Positions 25,423-34,340 are shown, numbered from the stretch's first letter. The stretch: 64,000 nt of DNA from DAMCZI01 sp032095175 (GCA_032095175.1 DAMCZI010000001.1:1-64000), one strand, 5' to 3'. Notes: generated by a model from the sequence alone, not told the origin. Numbers and translations: made by a program.

Positions 25423-25794
25423 ATGAGAAATACAAAGCAAAAGGCCTCGATTAAAGAGGCTTTAGATAGTGGAAGACATCTATCTGCTGAAGAAATATAT
25501 ATCGAAATCAATACTAAAGCAAAAATTGATATGTCCACGATATATAGAAATTTAAATAGAATGTCTAGAAATGATGAAATAGAAAGGATTATGGATTCTT
25601 CGGGAGTAGCAAGATACCATATAAAATCAATTCATCATGGACATTTAATATGTTTGAAATGCAGCAGCATAACTGAAGTACCATGTAATATATGCAGCGA
25701 GCTGCATGATATGTCAAATGACATGAGCTTTGATGATGTTGAACATGTAATAAACATATATGGATATTGCAAAAAATGCCGAGGAGGAAAGTAA
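25423..25794 (+). CDS. Fur family metal-responsive repressor
   Basis: 123 aa from the ATG at 25423, 7 bp after AAGGAGGAAGG. The winged helix includes LSAEEIYIEINTKAKIDMST and IYRNLNRM. The dimer domain has the HHGH motif (IHHGHLICLKC) and two structural zinc pairs, CLKC and CKKC. Its stop touches the ATG of the next gene (TAA-ATG), so it probably controls the transporter beside it. Which metal it senses (Zn, Fe, Mn) is open. Confidence 0.88.
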   Translation: MRNTKQKASIKEALDSGRHLSAEEIYIEINTKAKIDMSTIYRNLNRMSRNDEIERIMDSSGVARYHIKSIHHGHLICLKCSSITEVPCNICSELHDMSNDMSFDDVEHVINIYGYCKKCRGGK

Positions 25795-26658
25795 ATGGAG
25801 CTCTTTTTAGATTCATTAATGGATACTGTTAAAATGATACCATTCCTTGCCCTAACTTTTATAGCTATTGAATATTTTGAACACAAATTTGGCAAAAAGT
25901 TTGCGGACAAAATAAAAAGTTCAGGAAAATTTGGACCTATACTTGGTGCTATCTTGGGTATAATACCTCAGTGTGGTTTTTCTATTATGGGAGTAGCATT
26001 TTATTCTGAAGGATTGATAACGTTAGGTACACTTATTTCGATTTTTATCGCAACCTCTGATGAAGCCCTCCCTGTACTTGTTTCTAATCCGTCAACGGCA
26101 GGAAAGGTATTACCCCTTGTTATGACAAAGCTTTTGCTTGCAATTTTATGGGGATATATAATTGATACGGCTCTGAGAAGAAAGAACTTAAAAAGTGATG
26201 TTTTATTAAGTACAGATAACAGCATTGAACCCTGTGAAGATGAATGCATAAATGCTCATTTTGTTTTTGCAGATATCTTTAAACATTCATTAAAGAGAAC
26301 TGCAAAAATAGCACTTTATATTTTTGTAATTAATTTTGCAATAGGAGCTGCAGTTGATTATTCAGGGTTTACAAGGTTTGCATCATTGACCTATGGAAAT
26401 CAACCTCTTCAGATAGGTATATCATCTATTATAGGATTGATTCCTAACTGTGCAATTTCAATAGGACTTGTTGAAGTTTATTTAAATCATGCAATAGGTT
26501 TTCCGAGTCTTGTGGCAGGACTATCTTCAAATGCAGGTCTTGCACTTTTAGTTCTCTTTAAGGAATCAAAAAGGAAGAAAGATGCATTATATTTAACTCT
26601 TTTACTTGTTGCATGTAGCTTCCTAAGTGGAATTATTCTATACTATATAGGAATGTAG
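25795..26658 (+). CDS. Putative heavy-metal/manganese transporter (10-TM, ArsP_2-like)
   Basis: 287 aa, about eight to ten membrane segments with an acidic/Cys loop in the middle (about residues 140-158, PCEDECINAH). Two similar halves each carry a PxCGFSIM/PNCAISIGL motif (GIIPQCGFSIMGVAF, GLIPNCAISIGLVEV), which marks it as an inverted-repeat permease. The family is annotated as a putative metal exporter. It starts directly at the stop of the Fur-family gene, forming a two-gene unit. Confidence 0.78.
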   Translation: MELFLDSLMDTVKMIPFLALTFIAIEYFEHKFGKKFADKIKSSGKFGPILGAILGIIPQCGFSIMGVAFYSEGLITLGTLISIFIATSDEALPVLVSNPSTAGKVLPLVMTKLLLAILWGYIIDTALRRKNLKSDVLLSTDNSIEPCEDECINAHFVFADIFKHSLKRTAKIALYIFVINFAIGAAVDYSGFTRFASLTYGNQPLQIGISSIIGLIPNCAISIGLVEVYLNHAIGFPSLVAGLSSNAGLALLVLFKESKRKKDALYLTLLLVACSFLSGIILYYIGM

Positions 26659-26675
26659 AAATTGGGGGTGTTAAT

Positions 26676-27503
26676 ATGGGATATAAAATGATAGCAATGG
26701 ATATGGATGGAACACTACTGACAACAGACAAGGAAGTTTCTGAATACAGCAGGAATGTATTAAAGAAGGCTGCTGATGCTGGAATAAAGCTTGTTGTTTG
26801 CACAGGTAGAATATTTACATCAGCAAGAGTATATGCAAATATTATAGGAACAAAGGCTCCTATAATTGCTTCTAATGGAGCGTATATTAGAGAGAAGGAT
26901 AGAGATGAAATAATATATTCAAAGACTCTTAAAAAAGATGAACTTTATAGTATTGTCAAAACAGCAAAGAGTTTTGGATTTTATCCACATCTTTATACAT
27001 GGGATACAATTTTTTCTGAAAAATTAGTATACTCATCACAAAGTTATATGAAATGGAATGAAACTCTTCCTGAGGAAGCTAGAATAAAAATCAAAATAGA
27101 AGAGGACTTATATAAAGTTATTGATGAGAATGATGGGGTGATTCTTAAGGTCGTTATAGTATCGGATGATATAGATAAAATTGCCGAGCTTAAGGATAAA
27201 ATCGGTAAGGAGATGGAGGTATCAATGGTATCCTCCTGGTACAATAATGTAGAGGTAATGTCTAAAGGAATATCAAAGGGAAATGCAGTAAGGATACTAT
27301 CAGAATACTATGGTATACCAAGAGATGAGATTATATGCATTGGTGACAATGATAATGATTCAAGCATGATTGAATATGCTGGAATGGGAATTGCCATGGG
27401 AAATGCTGAGGATAAGGTAAAAGAAATTGCAAACTACATAACGGATACCAATGACTGTGATGGAGTAGCAAAGGCAATTGAAAAATTTATTCTCAATATA
27501 TAG
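26676..27503 (+). CDS. Cof-type HAD family phosphatase
   Basis: 275 aa. HAD motif I is AMDMDGTLLTTDKEV (residues 6-20), motif II VCTGRIF, motif III around SKGNAVRIL, and motif IV GDNDNDSSMIEYAG (about residue 222). A large C2B cap domain sits between. Members remove phosphate from sugar phosphates or flavin/PLP-type substrates; the exact one is unknown. The ribosome site is TGGGGGTG. Confidence 0.9.
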   Translation: MGYKMIAMDMDGTLLTTDKEVSEYSRNVLKKAADAGIKLVVCTGRIFTSARVYANIIGTKAPIIASNGAYIREKDRDEIIYSKTLKKDELYSIVKTAKSFGFYPHLYTWDTIFSEKLVYSSQSYMKWNETLPEEARIKIKIEEDLYKVIDENDGVILKVVIVSDDIDKIAELKDKIGKEMEVSMVSSWYNNVEVMSKGISKGNAVRILSEYYGIPRDEIICIGDNDNDSSMIEYAGMGIAMGNAEDKVKEIANYITDTNDCDGVAKAIEKFILNI

Positions 27504-27511
27504 TAATAATA

Positions 27512-27567
27512 AACAAGACATAGTTTTTATAGGCTATGTCTTGTTATTTTCTTTAATACGCCTAAAG
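27512..27567. repeat. MITE family A remnant plus hairpin
   Basis: AACAAGACATAG (27512-27523) and CTATGTCTTGTT (27534-27545) form a hairpin that runs into CTTGTTATTTTCTTTAATACGCCTAA, the right end of family A. It looks like a copy with the middle and left end deleted. It acts as a terminator for the HAD gene and gives the TAG stop to lysA on the other strand. Confidence 0.7.
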
Positions 27568-28857
27568 GGGGAGTTCTCTCCTTATAACATCCTCGTAGGT
27601 TTCTCTTCTGGCTATAAGCTTTTGGGTTCCATCCTTGACAAATACTGCGGCTGCTCTTGGTATCTTATTGTAGTTGCTTGCCATTGAATACCCATAGGCA
27701 CCTGTTGACATCACTGCAAGGATGTCTCCACTAAAGCATTCTGGAAGCTCAATATCCTTCATTAGAATATCTCCAGATTCGCAGCATTTACCTGAAATAG
27801 TTATGGTATCTTTCCATATACTTTCAACTCTATTGGCTAAAATGCATTCATAACTGGCATTGTATAAAGCTGGCCTTATATTATCTGCCATTCCTCCATC
27901 AACTGATGCATACTTCTTTATATTGGGAATATATTTCATTGAACCTATTGTATATAGAGTTATTCCTGCATTTCCAATTATGGACCTTCCAGGTTCTATC
28001 ACAAGGCTTGGAGGATTAATACTAAACCTTGCTGAATTTTCTCTTGCTCTGTTTAGTATGGAGGTACAATATTCTTCAATGCTTCTTGGGGAATCTCCGG
28101 ATTTATAGTAAATGCCAAAGCCTCCCCCAAGATTTAACTCTAAAACATCAACTCCAGTTTCCTTCTTTATGCTTTCTGAGAGCTCCATCATAATATCAAC
28201 TTCATCAAGATATGGCTCTATATCAAAAATCTGTGAGCCTATGTGGCAGTGAAGACCTGTAAACTTTAGGCTCGAAAGGCCTGATACCTTCTTAACAGCA
28301 CTTAATACCTTGTTATTAAGCATTGTAAAACCAAATTTGGAATCAATTGCCCCTGTTTTTATATAATCATGGGTATGAGCTTCAATTCCTGGAGTTACCC
28401 TGAGCATTACTCCTTGTATCTTACCAAGCTTTTTAGCAATCTCATTTATTTTATCTATCTCATAAAAATTATCAACAACAAATGTACCAACTCCATATTC
28501 AACACCCATGGTTATTTCTTCAATTGTTTTATTATTTCCATGAAAATAAATCCTTTCCATTGGGAAATTGCTTTTATATGCTGTATAAAGTTCCCCGCCA
28601 GATACAACATCAAGGCATAGTCCCTCATTCTTTATTATCTGGCACATGGCAAGGGTTAAAAATGCCTTTCCTGCATATGCTACCTTATTCCCTGACTCAA
28701 CATTGAAATGCTTTTTATATGAGGAGCAGTTTTCCCTTATAAGCTCCTCATCAAATACATAAAGGGGAGTGCCAAATTCTTTAGAAAGCTCAAGGGTGCT
28801 GACTCCTCCAATAAACAGATGATTGTTTTTTATATTCATTGTTCCGAAAAGCTCCAT
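27562..28857 (-). CDS. lysA: Diaminopimelate decarboxylase
   Basis: 431 aa from the ATG at 28857, chosen for TTGGAGG 6 bp upstream. The PLP lysine is in KVAYAGKAFL, and substrate/cofactor motifs include LHCHIGSQI, ELNLGGGFGI and EPGRSI; the Cys used at the active site is in ISGKCCESGDI. It converts meso-diaminopimelate to L-lysine. It follows lysC by 16 bp in a riboswitch-controlled pair. Its stop TAG is the terminal TAG of a family-A repeat end. Confidence 0.95.
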   Translation of the reverse strand: MELFGTMNIKNNHLFIGGVSTLELSKEFGTPLYVFDEELIRENCSSYKKHFNVESGNKVAYAGKAFLTLAMCQIIKNEGLCLDVVSGGELYTAYKSNFPMERIYFHGNNKTIEEITMGVEYGVGTFVVDNFYEIDKINEIAKKLGKIQGVMLRVTPGIEAHTHDYIKTGAIDSKFGFTMLNNKVLSAVKKVSGLSSLKFTGLHCHIGSQIFDIEPYLDEVDIMMELSESIKKETGVDVLELNLGGGFGIYYKSGDSPRSIEEYCTSILNRARENSARFSINPPSLVIEPGRSIIGNAGITLYTIGSMKYIPNIKKYASVDGGMADNIRPALYNASYECILANRVESIWKDTITISGKCCESGDILMKDIELPECFSGDILAVMSTGAYGYSMASNYNKIPRAAAVFVKDGTQKLIARRETYEDVIRRELPL

Positions 28858-28873
28858 AAATACCTCCAAATAA

Positions 28874-30073
28874 TTAAAGCTCATAGGCTTTTGCTGCTAC
28901 TTCTAAAGCCTTTAATGCATCCTTTGTAGGAATAGCACATGTTATTCGTATTTCAGATGTGGTTACCATCTTAATTTGTATATTATTTTCTGCAAAAATT
29001 TTAAACAGTTTTCCTGCAACTCCTGATGTGGTCTTCATTCCAATCCCAACGATTGAAAATTTAACAATATCCTCATCAATAAAAAACTTGTTATCTCCAG
29101 CAAACCTTGAAACTATACTTCTGCATTCAGGTAAATCACCACCAGGTATAGTAAAGGATAGATTTACCCTATTATTTATTGGTGATGTTATGCTTATCAT
29201 GTCCACATTTATTCTTTTTGATGCTATTTCTCCAAAAAGGCTTGAAATAAGATTTATATCATTTTCAACATCCTGAATAGTTATTGCAACATCTTCATCA
29301 CTTGTTGCAATTCCTGTTACTGGTTTGCTTTCCATGTTCATTTTATCTACCTCCCTTATTGTAGTTCCCTTTATATCGCTGCAGCTCAAACCGACATATA
29401 CTGGAATTCCATATTTTTGTGCCAATTCTATTGATCTTGAATGCATAACCTGTGCCCCAAGACTTGAAAGCTCAAGCATTTCCTCATAATCTATTTCCTC
29501 AAGTTTCTTTGCAGACTTGTATTTTCTTGGATCAACACTATATATTCCATCTACGTCTGTATATATTTCGCAGCTTCCTCCAAGCCTTACAGCCAGAGCA
29601 ACTGCTGAGGTATCAGATCCACCTCTTCCAAGAGTTGTAATATCTCCCTCGTCGTTTATTCCCTGAAATCCTGCAACTATAACTATTTTCCCTTCAACGA
29701 GGCTTTCCTTAAGCCTTTCGCCATATATATCATCAATAAGAGATTTCCCATATGGTCCACTGGTTTTAATACCAATTTGATAGGCACTATAACTTACAGC
29801 GTCATATCCAAGGTTTTTTATTGCCATTGCAAGTAGAGAGGATGAAATCATCTCTCCTGTTGAAAGCAGTGCATCAAGCTCACGCCTATCTGGATTTGAT
29901 GTTATACTTTTAGCCATATGAATAAGCTCATCTGTGGTATCACCCATTGCAGAAACAACAACGACAAGGCTGTCACCCATATCCTTTCTTTTTATAATTG
30001 ATTTTGCTACATTCTTTATTTTCTCAATGGTTCCAACAGAACTTCCACCATACTTTTGAACAACGATTCCCAT
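28874..30073 (-). CDS. lysC: Aspartate kinase
   Basis: 399 aa. The kinase domain begins VVQKYGGSSVGT and contains VVAGFQGINDEGDITTLGRG (about residue 135). Two ACT domains fill residues 260-399. It phosphorylates aspartate at the entry to lysine, threonine and methionine synthesis. Transcribed with lysA behind a lysine riboswitch, so it is probably the lysine-dedicated isozyme. The ribosome site GAGGTG precedes the ATG. Confidence 0.95.
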   Translation of the reverse strand: MGIVVQKYGGSSVGTIEKIKNVAKSIIKRKDMGDSLVVVVSAMGDTTDELIHMAKSITSNPDRRELDALLSTGEMISSSLLAMAIKNLGYDAVSYSAYQIGIKTSGPYGKSLIDDIYGERLKESLVEGKIVIVAGFQGINDEGDITTLGRGGSDTSAVALAVRLGGSCEIYTDVDGIYSVDPRKYKSAKKLEEIDYEEMLELSSLGAQVMHSRSIELAQKYGIPVYVGLSCSDIKGTTIREVDKMNMESKPVTGIATSDEDVAITIQDVENDINLISSLFGEIASKRINVDMISITSPINNRVNLSFTIPGGDLPECRSIVSRFAGDNKFFIDEDIVKFSIVGIGMKTTSGVAGKLFKIFAENNIQIKMVTTSEIRITCAIPTKDALKALEVAAKAYEL

Positions 30074-30095
30074 AATTTCACCTCATTTTTTATGA

Positions 30096-30131
30096 ATAAA
30101 ATAAAAAGCAGCAAAGGAACACCTTTGCTGC
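30096..30131 (-). terminator. Riboswitch terminator upstream of lysC
   Basis: On the minus strand GCAGCAAAGG-TGTT-CCTTTGCTGC is a perfect 10-bp hairpin, then TTTTTATTTTATTC, 35 bp ahead of lysC. Confidence 0.88.
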
Positions 30132-30283
30132 GGAATGTGCTTATATAATGCTGAACTCAAAACATTTTGCCTACTAGTATCCTTTAGCTATAGAACAATT
30201 TGGATAATAGTAAATCATGATGTATAAGTATTAATGCATAAAAAAGCAATGCAAATGTGTACCTTGTAGCTCTCCACCTGTAT

Positions 30284-30391
30284 GTTTAGCACAAATGATT
30301 CTATAGTTTTCAACCTTAAACATTTGTGTAAAACATATTCCTCGGTTCATTAATCACACAGCACTCTAAGAAATATCTTTATTGTGATTAA
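30284..30391 (-). repeat. Structured repeat family B, copy inside the lysC leader
   Basis: Minus-strand orientation. Hairpin 2 is GTTTAGCACAAATG (30284-30297) with CATTTGTGTAAAAC (30321-30334), around the core GATTCTATAG. Hairpin 1 is TTAATCACAC (30350-30359) with GTGATTAA (30384-30391). It lies between the lysine aptamer (ending near 30400) and the terminator at 30131. Confidence 0.65.
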
Positions 30392-30399
30392 TATAATTA

Positions 30400-30548
30400 T
30401 AGTGACAGTCCTGCATATATTTTATGCAAAACCAGAAATTAAATCTGCCGAATTAATTTCTTCGGCCATAACTCCTTTCCCAATCCATCACAGCCCGCTA
30501 GCTCCGGATAAGTACTCTTAGTTACAGCACCTCTACACAGGTATCTAG
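30400..30548 (-). promoter_or_regulatory. Lysine riboswitch (L-box aptamer)
   Basis: Read on the minus strand, the conserved L-box blocks appear in order: AGAGGTGC, AAGAGTA, a GGGAAAGGAG loop followed by GGCCGAAG, GGCAGA, CTGGTTTTGCAT and GGACTGTCACT. The family binds lysine and ends transcription of lysine genes. The regulated genes lysC-lysA follow at 30073. The 30560-30790 stretch upstream shows only AT-rich promoter-type sequence. Confidence 0.9.
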
Positions 30549-30804
30549 TATTTAATTATTGATATTTTATCACCTAGAGAATAATTATGCAATATATATT
30601 AATAAAATACGAGAAAATGCATGAGATGTATAGATAATGAATAACTAGAATGTTATGTATAGACAAGCTATTTTATGACAATAATCAAGAAACATACATT
30701 TTTATTATGAAGGAAGTTAGTAAAAATTCTTTAGTTGACTTATATAAATAAAATAATTGTCCATGCATATAATAAACAAGAATTAAGAATGAAGGGTGAT
30801 ATAT

Positions 30805-31518
30805 ATGAATTTTTTAAGCCGTTATAAAAAGATAATCTCCTTTTCCCTTATGGTTTTATCAACAATCTTTTTTTTAATATTCTTTTTAAAAAAATTTTAT
30901 ATAAGTGCATATTCAAATGAGAATTTATTAGAATATCCTTCTATTACACAATTTAGTGATAATGAAAAGAAGCTTATAGTAGGACAAAAGAAAGCTTTAA
31001 ATAAACAGCCAATAGAATCAAATGTAAAAGCTCCTAAAGCTGAAACAAAGTTAAAACCACAACAGCAAAGAAAAAATGAAAATATAACAAGAAAAACCTA
31101 TAAAGATGGAATGCTTGTTATATCAATTCCAAAGATAAAGGTTCGTGCTGGTGTTATGAATGGAACAACGAAGAAAGCATTGAAAAAGGGACCTGGTTTA
31201 TATGAGAATAGCCCACTGCCAGATGATAAAGATGTAAATGTATGTATAGCAGCCCATAGAAATGCCTATGGACAGTGGTTTAGACATGTTGATAAGCTTT
31301 CAAAGGGGGATGAAATATCTCTTGTATTGGGAAAAGTAAAATACATATATTTAGTTGAAAAGGTTTTTATTGTGGAGGAAAATGATTGGTCAATTACATT
31401 GCCGACGGGATATTCTGCAATTACACTTACATCCTGTCACCCTTTAAAGCCTCCATATAAAAGAATTGTTGTTCGAGGTAAATTGAAGGAAAAGATAGAA
31501 ATCAATGAGAAGCATTAG
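30805..31518 (+). CDS. Sortase (probable class D)
   Basis: 237 aa from the ATG at 30805, behind GAAGGGTGAT. Residues 11-30 are a membrane anchor. The sortase barrel spans about residues 105-230, with the catalytic His in CIAAHRNAYG, the Cys in TLTSCHPLKPPYK and the Arg in RIVVRGK. It joins secreted proteins with an LPXTG-like signal to the cell wall. No substrate or pilus gene is nearby, so it is likely an orphan housekeeping enzyme. Confidence 0.9.
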   Translation: MNFLSRYKKIISFSLMVLSTIFFLIFFLKKFYISAYSNENLLEYPSITQFSDNEKKLIVGQKKALNKQPIESNVKAPKAETKLKPQQQRKNENITRKTYKDGMLVISIPKIKVRAGVMNGTTKKALKKGPGLYENSPLPDDKDVNVCIAAHRNAYGQWFRHVDKLSKGDEISLVLGKVKYIYLVEKVFIVEENDWSITLPTGYSAITLTSCHPLKPPYKRIVVRGKLKEKIEINEKH

Positions 31519-31675
31519 AAGGACATGGATTTTATATATTCCATGTGCCTTAATATATAATTTTATGGTTGGTAATCGATAACTTCATTTATTTGTGGTA
31601 AAATTGTTGTGTAAATTGATATATACTGAATAAAATAGAATTTATGTAACATATGTAGTTTTTGGAGGTGCTATT

Positions 31676-32143
31676 TTGAATTTAAATATAGTATTATATC
31701 AACCAGAAATTCCACAGAATACAGGCAACATAGGAAGAACCTGTGTACTTACAAATTCTAAGCTTCATCTTATAAGACCATTGGGGTTCAGTACAAATGA
31801 TAAATATTTAAAAAGAGCAGGTATGGATTATTGGCCTCATTTGGATGTAGTTTATTATGACAGCTTTGAGGAATTCTATGAGAAAAATGGCCATAATAAA
31901 ATTTATCTCTCTACTACAAAGGCTAACCATCACCATACAGATGTTTCATACAATGAAGGGGATTTTATAATGTTTGGAAGAGAGTCCTCTGGTGTTCCAG
32001 ACTCCATAAGAGAGTTATTCAAGGATACAATGATAAAGATACCAATGCTTGATACATCAGAAAGATCACTTAATCTGTCAAATTCGGTGGCGATTGTTAT
32101 GTATGAGGCATTAAGACAGATGAACTTTCCAAATATGAAATAA
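31676..32143 (+). CDS. trmL: tRNA (cytidine/uridine-34-2'-O)-methyltransferase
   Basis: 155 aa, TTG start after TTGGAGGTGC. It is a SPOUT (knotted) methylase: N-terminal LYQPEIPQNTGNIGRTC, the motif FGRESSGVPDSI (about residue 101) and the terminal SLNLSNSVAIVMYEALRQ. It methylates the 2'-OH of the wobble base in leucine tRNAs. The length matches TrmL. Confidence 0.93.
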   Translation: MNLNIVLYQPEIPQNTGNIGRTCVLTNSKLHLIRPLGFSTNDKYLKRAGMDYWPHLDVVYYDSFEEFYEKNGHNKIYLSTTKANHHHTDVSYNEGDFIMFGRESSGVPDSIRELFKDTMIKIPMLDTSERSLNLSNSVAIVMYEALRQMNFPNMK

Positions 32144-32256
32144 ATTTTTGTATATATATTAAGAAAGATGCAGGAAAAATCCCATTATATACTGTATTTT
32201 GACAGAATATTTCCTTTGTATTTAATTTAACAATCTCTAATATTCAAAAAAGCTAT

Positions 32257-32284
32257 GGCAAACTTTACAGTTCTAGTTTATAAT
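32257..32284 (+). promoter_or_regulatory. Possible promoter of the glycine reductase operon
   Basis: TGGCAA, a 17-bp spacer and TATAAT (32279-32284), about 80 bp ahead of the aptamer. The -35 is weak. Confidence 0.4.
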
Positions 32285-32362
32285 GAGTATGTAAGATAAA
32301 TTGAAGCAATAGTTTCAAAATTAGAAAAACGACATTATTCTACAAGTTTATAATCTGGATGA

Positions 32363-32468
32363 AGCTGGTAGGAGAGATCCTTAAGGGACGCCGAAGGGGT
32401 AAGTTTGGTTTGCCGAAACCAAGATGATACTCTCAGGCAAAAGTACTACCTGCAGACAGACCTCTGAA
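32363..32468 (+). promoter_or_regulatory. Glycine riboswitch, single aptamer
   Basis: The conserved blocks are present in order: GGAGAGATCC, GGGACGCCGAAGGGGTAA, a variable hairpin (GGTTTGCCGAAACC) and ACTCTCAGGCAAAAGTAC. Only one aptamer is recognised; the next bases (CAGACAGACCTCTGAATGC) may be the partial partner stem seen in singlet glycine riboswitches. It precedes a terminator and the grd operon. Expected logic: glycine turns the operon on. Confidence 0.9.
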
Positions 32469-32476
32469 TGCGTGCA

Positions 32477-32516
32477 GAGAGAATGTGATGGCATTTCATT
32501 ACATTCTCTTTTATTT
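32477..32516 (+). terminator. Riboswitch terminator of the grd operon
   Basis: GAGAATGTGATG (32479-32490) pairs with CATTACATTCTC (32497-32508), followed by TTTTATTTTATG. It would be relieved when the aptamer is occupied. Confidence 0.85.
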
Positions 32517-32566
32517 TATGTTTTAAAAATATTAAAAAAGTACATCATAAGTAAGAGGTGTAAAAG

Positions 32567-32944
32567 TTGATTGTAAAACCAATAATAATTACTAATAATA
32601 ATATATCCAAAGAATACTATGAAGGAAAATACAAAGTAATTTTCGTTGAAGGTTCTCTTATGGATGTATTTACCACTGTAAGAGATTATGTACATAAAGG
32701 TCATGAATTGCTTACCCATCCTTTAATGGGAAGTGTAAAGCCTAACGAAACACCTTATAAAACAGTTGCAATTACATATGCTTCTGAAAAACAAGTTAAT
32801 TTTAACTCTTTAATGTTAATTGAAAACAGCATTGAAACAGCTAGAAAGCTTCTGGTAAATAAACCCACAAGGGATTGGCCTGAAAGTGTATTGGAAGACT
32901 TTAGAGTTATAGATTTTGATTTAATTAAAAATGCTGTGAATTAA
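32567..32944 (+). CDS. grdX: GrdX, glycine reductase operon protein
   Basis: 125 aa from a TTG start, behind AAGAGGTG. It matches the small GrdX family found at the head of grd operons (IVKPIIITNNNISKEYYEGK, then VHKGHELLTHPLMGSVKPNE). The biochemical role is unknown; it is soluble with no cofactor motif. It is the first gene after the glycine riboswitch. Confidence 0.9.
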   Translation: MIVKPIIITNNNISKEYYEGKYKVIFVEGSLMDVFTTVRDYVHKGHELLTHPLMGSVKPNETPYKTVAITYASEKQVNFNSLMLIENSIETARKLLVNKPTRDWPESVLEDFRVIDFDLIKNAVN

Positions 32945-33019
32945 AGTATTCAATATACAATTTATTTTAAGTGTTCAAAATATTTTAAATATAAAGAATA
33001 TTTTAAAGGGGTGAAGATA

Positions 33020-33949
33020 ATGTCACATATCTATGACATTGTAGTAATAGGTGGAGGACCTGCAGGACTTTCAGCAGGACTTTATGGCTCAAGATCAAAG
33101 TTAGATGTACTTGTAATTGAAAAGGAAAAGTTTGGAGGCCAGGCAACAACAACTGCTGAACTTGAAAACTATCCAGGATCAATTGAAAATTGTACAGGAC
33201 CAGCTCTTTCAGAAAGAATGAAGCATCAGGCTGAAGGGTTTGGAACAACCTTTGTAAAGGATATAGTAACAGATGTTGATTTTTCAAAGGATGTAAAGGT
33301 TATAAAGGGAAAGAAAGAAGAATATCAAGGAAAAGCAGTTATAATAGCTACAGGAGCAGAACCAAGACTATCAGGCTTTACAAACGAAGTAGAGCTAAGA
33401 GGAAGAGGAGTTTCATACTGTGCTACATGTGATGCAGATTTCTTCGAAGGTCTTGATGTAGCTGTAATTGGTGGAGGAGATTCTGCTATTACAGAAGCAA
33501 TTTATTTAACAAAGTTTGCTGAATCAGTAACAGTAATACACAGAAGAGACAGCTTAAGAGCAGCAAAATCCCTTCAAGAGAAGGCATTCAACAATCCAAA
33601 GATTAAATTCATCTGGGATAGCACTGTTGAGGGAGCTAATGGAGATGAACTTCTTGAAAGCCTTGCTGTAAAAAATATTAAGACTGGTGAGACATCAGAA
33701 CTTGAAGTTAATGGAGTTTTCGTATTCGTAGGACTTAACCCAATAACTACAGTATTCAATGGACACATTGAGCTTGATGGAAAGGGATATATCCCAACAG
33801 ATACTGAAATGAGAACAAATATTCCTGGAGTTTTTGCTGCAGGAGACGTAAGAGTAAAGACATTAAGACAAGTTATTACTGCTGCAGCTGACGGTGCCAT
33901 AGCAGCAATCACTGCAGAAGAATATATAAATGAAAAATTTAGTAAATAG
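33020..33949 (+). CDS. trxB: Thioredoxin reductase
   Basis: 309 aa from the ATG at 33020, behind AAAGGGGTG. The FAD-binding motif is VVIGGGPAGLSAGLYGSRS, the redox pair CATC (about residue 134) sits in SYCATCDADFFEG, and the NAD(P)H motif is AVIGGGDSAITEA. It passes electrons to the thioredoxin encoded next, and so to GrdA. The 309 aa fit the low-molecular-weight type. In some clostridia such enzymes use ferredoxin or NADH; here the NAD(P)H motif has GGGDSA followed by HRRDSLRA, which favours NADPH. Confidence 0.95.
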   Translation: MSHIYDIVVIGGGPAGLSAGLYGSRSKLDVLVIEKEKFGGQATTTAELENYPGSIENCTGPALSERMKHQAEGFGTTFVKDIVTDVDFSKDVKVIKGKKEEYQGKAVIIATGAEPRLSGFTNEVELRGRGVSYCATCDADFFEGLDVAVIGGGDSAITEAIYLTKFAESVTVIHRRDSLRAAKSLQEKAFNNPKIKFIWDSTVEGANGDELLESLAVKNIKTGETSELEVNGVFVFVGLNPITTVFNGHIELDGKGYIPTDTEMRTNIPGVFAAGDVRVKTLRQVITAAADGAIAAITAEEYINEKFSK

Positions 33950-33962
33950 GAGGTATTTTTAA

Positions 33963-34289
33963 ATGTTAGAATTAACTAAGGAAAACTTCGAACAGGAAGT
34001 TACTAACTACACAGAAAAGCCTGTATTTGTAGATTTTTGGGGAGACAAGTGCGAAAGATGTATCGCTTTAATGCCAGATGTTCACAAGCTTGCAGAAAAA
34101 TATGGCGATAAGGTTAAGTTCTGCAGCCTTAACACAAGTGGAAACAGAAGACTTGCGATAGCACAGAAGGTACTTGGACTTCCAGCAATGATTATGTATG
34201 TAAATGGAGAAAGAACTGAAGTATTAACTCCAGACAAGATTGAATCAATAAACGATATAGAAGAAATGGTTAAGAGATTCTACAAATAG
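33963..34289 (+). CDS. trxA: Glycine reductase-associated thioredoxin
   Basis: 108 aa, thioredoxin fold. The active site reads WGDKCERCIALMPDV, so CERC (about residues 26-29) replaces the usual CGPC. The cis-proline loop is GLPAMIMYVNG. This altered motif is typical of thioredoxins encoded within grd operons, which donate electrons to selenoprotein A. It lies 13 bp after trxB with an AGGAGG site. Confidence 0.93.
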   Translation: MLELTKENFEQEVTNYTEKPVFVDFWGDKCERCIALMPDVHKLAEKYGDKVKFCSLNTSGNRRLAIAQKVLGLPAMIMYVNGERTEVLTPDKIESINDIEEMVKRFYK

Positions 34290-34340
34290 TTATGAGGGCA
34301 TCTGCCTTTATATAAAGCACAAATTAGGGAGGTGAAGGCT

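Noticed and set aside
30135..30283. T-box leader before lysC
   Set aside because: No specifier loop or GGTGG-ACC-type T-box motif; the L-box upstream explains the regulation.
32257..32284. Sigma-54 promoter for the grd operon (TGGCA near rpoN)
   Set aside because: The GC of the -12 element is missing at the right spacing; a weak sigma-A promoter fits better.
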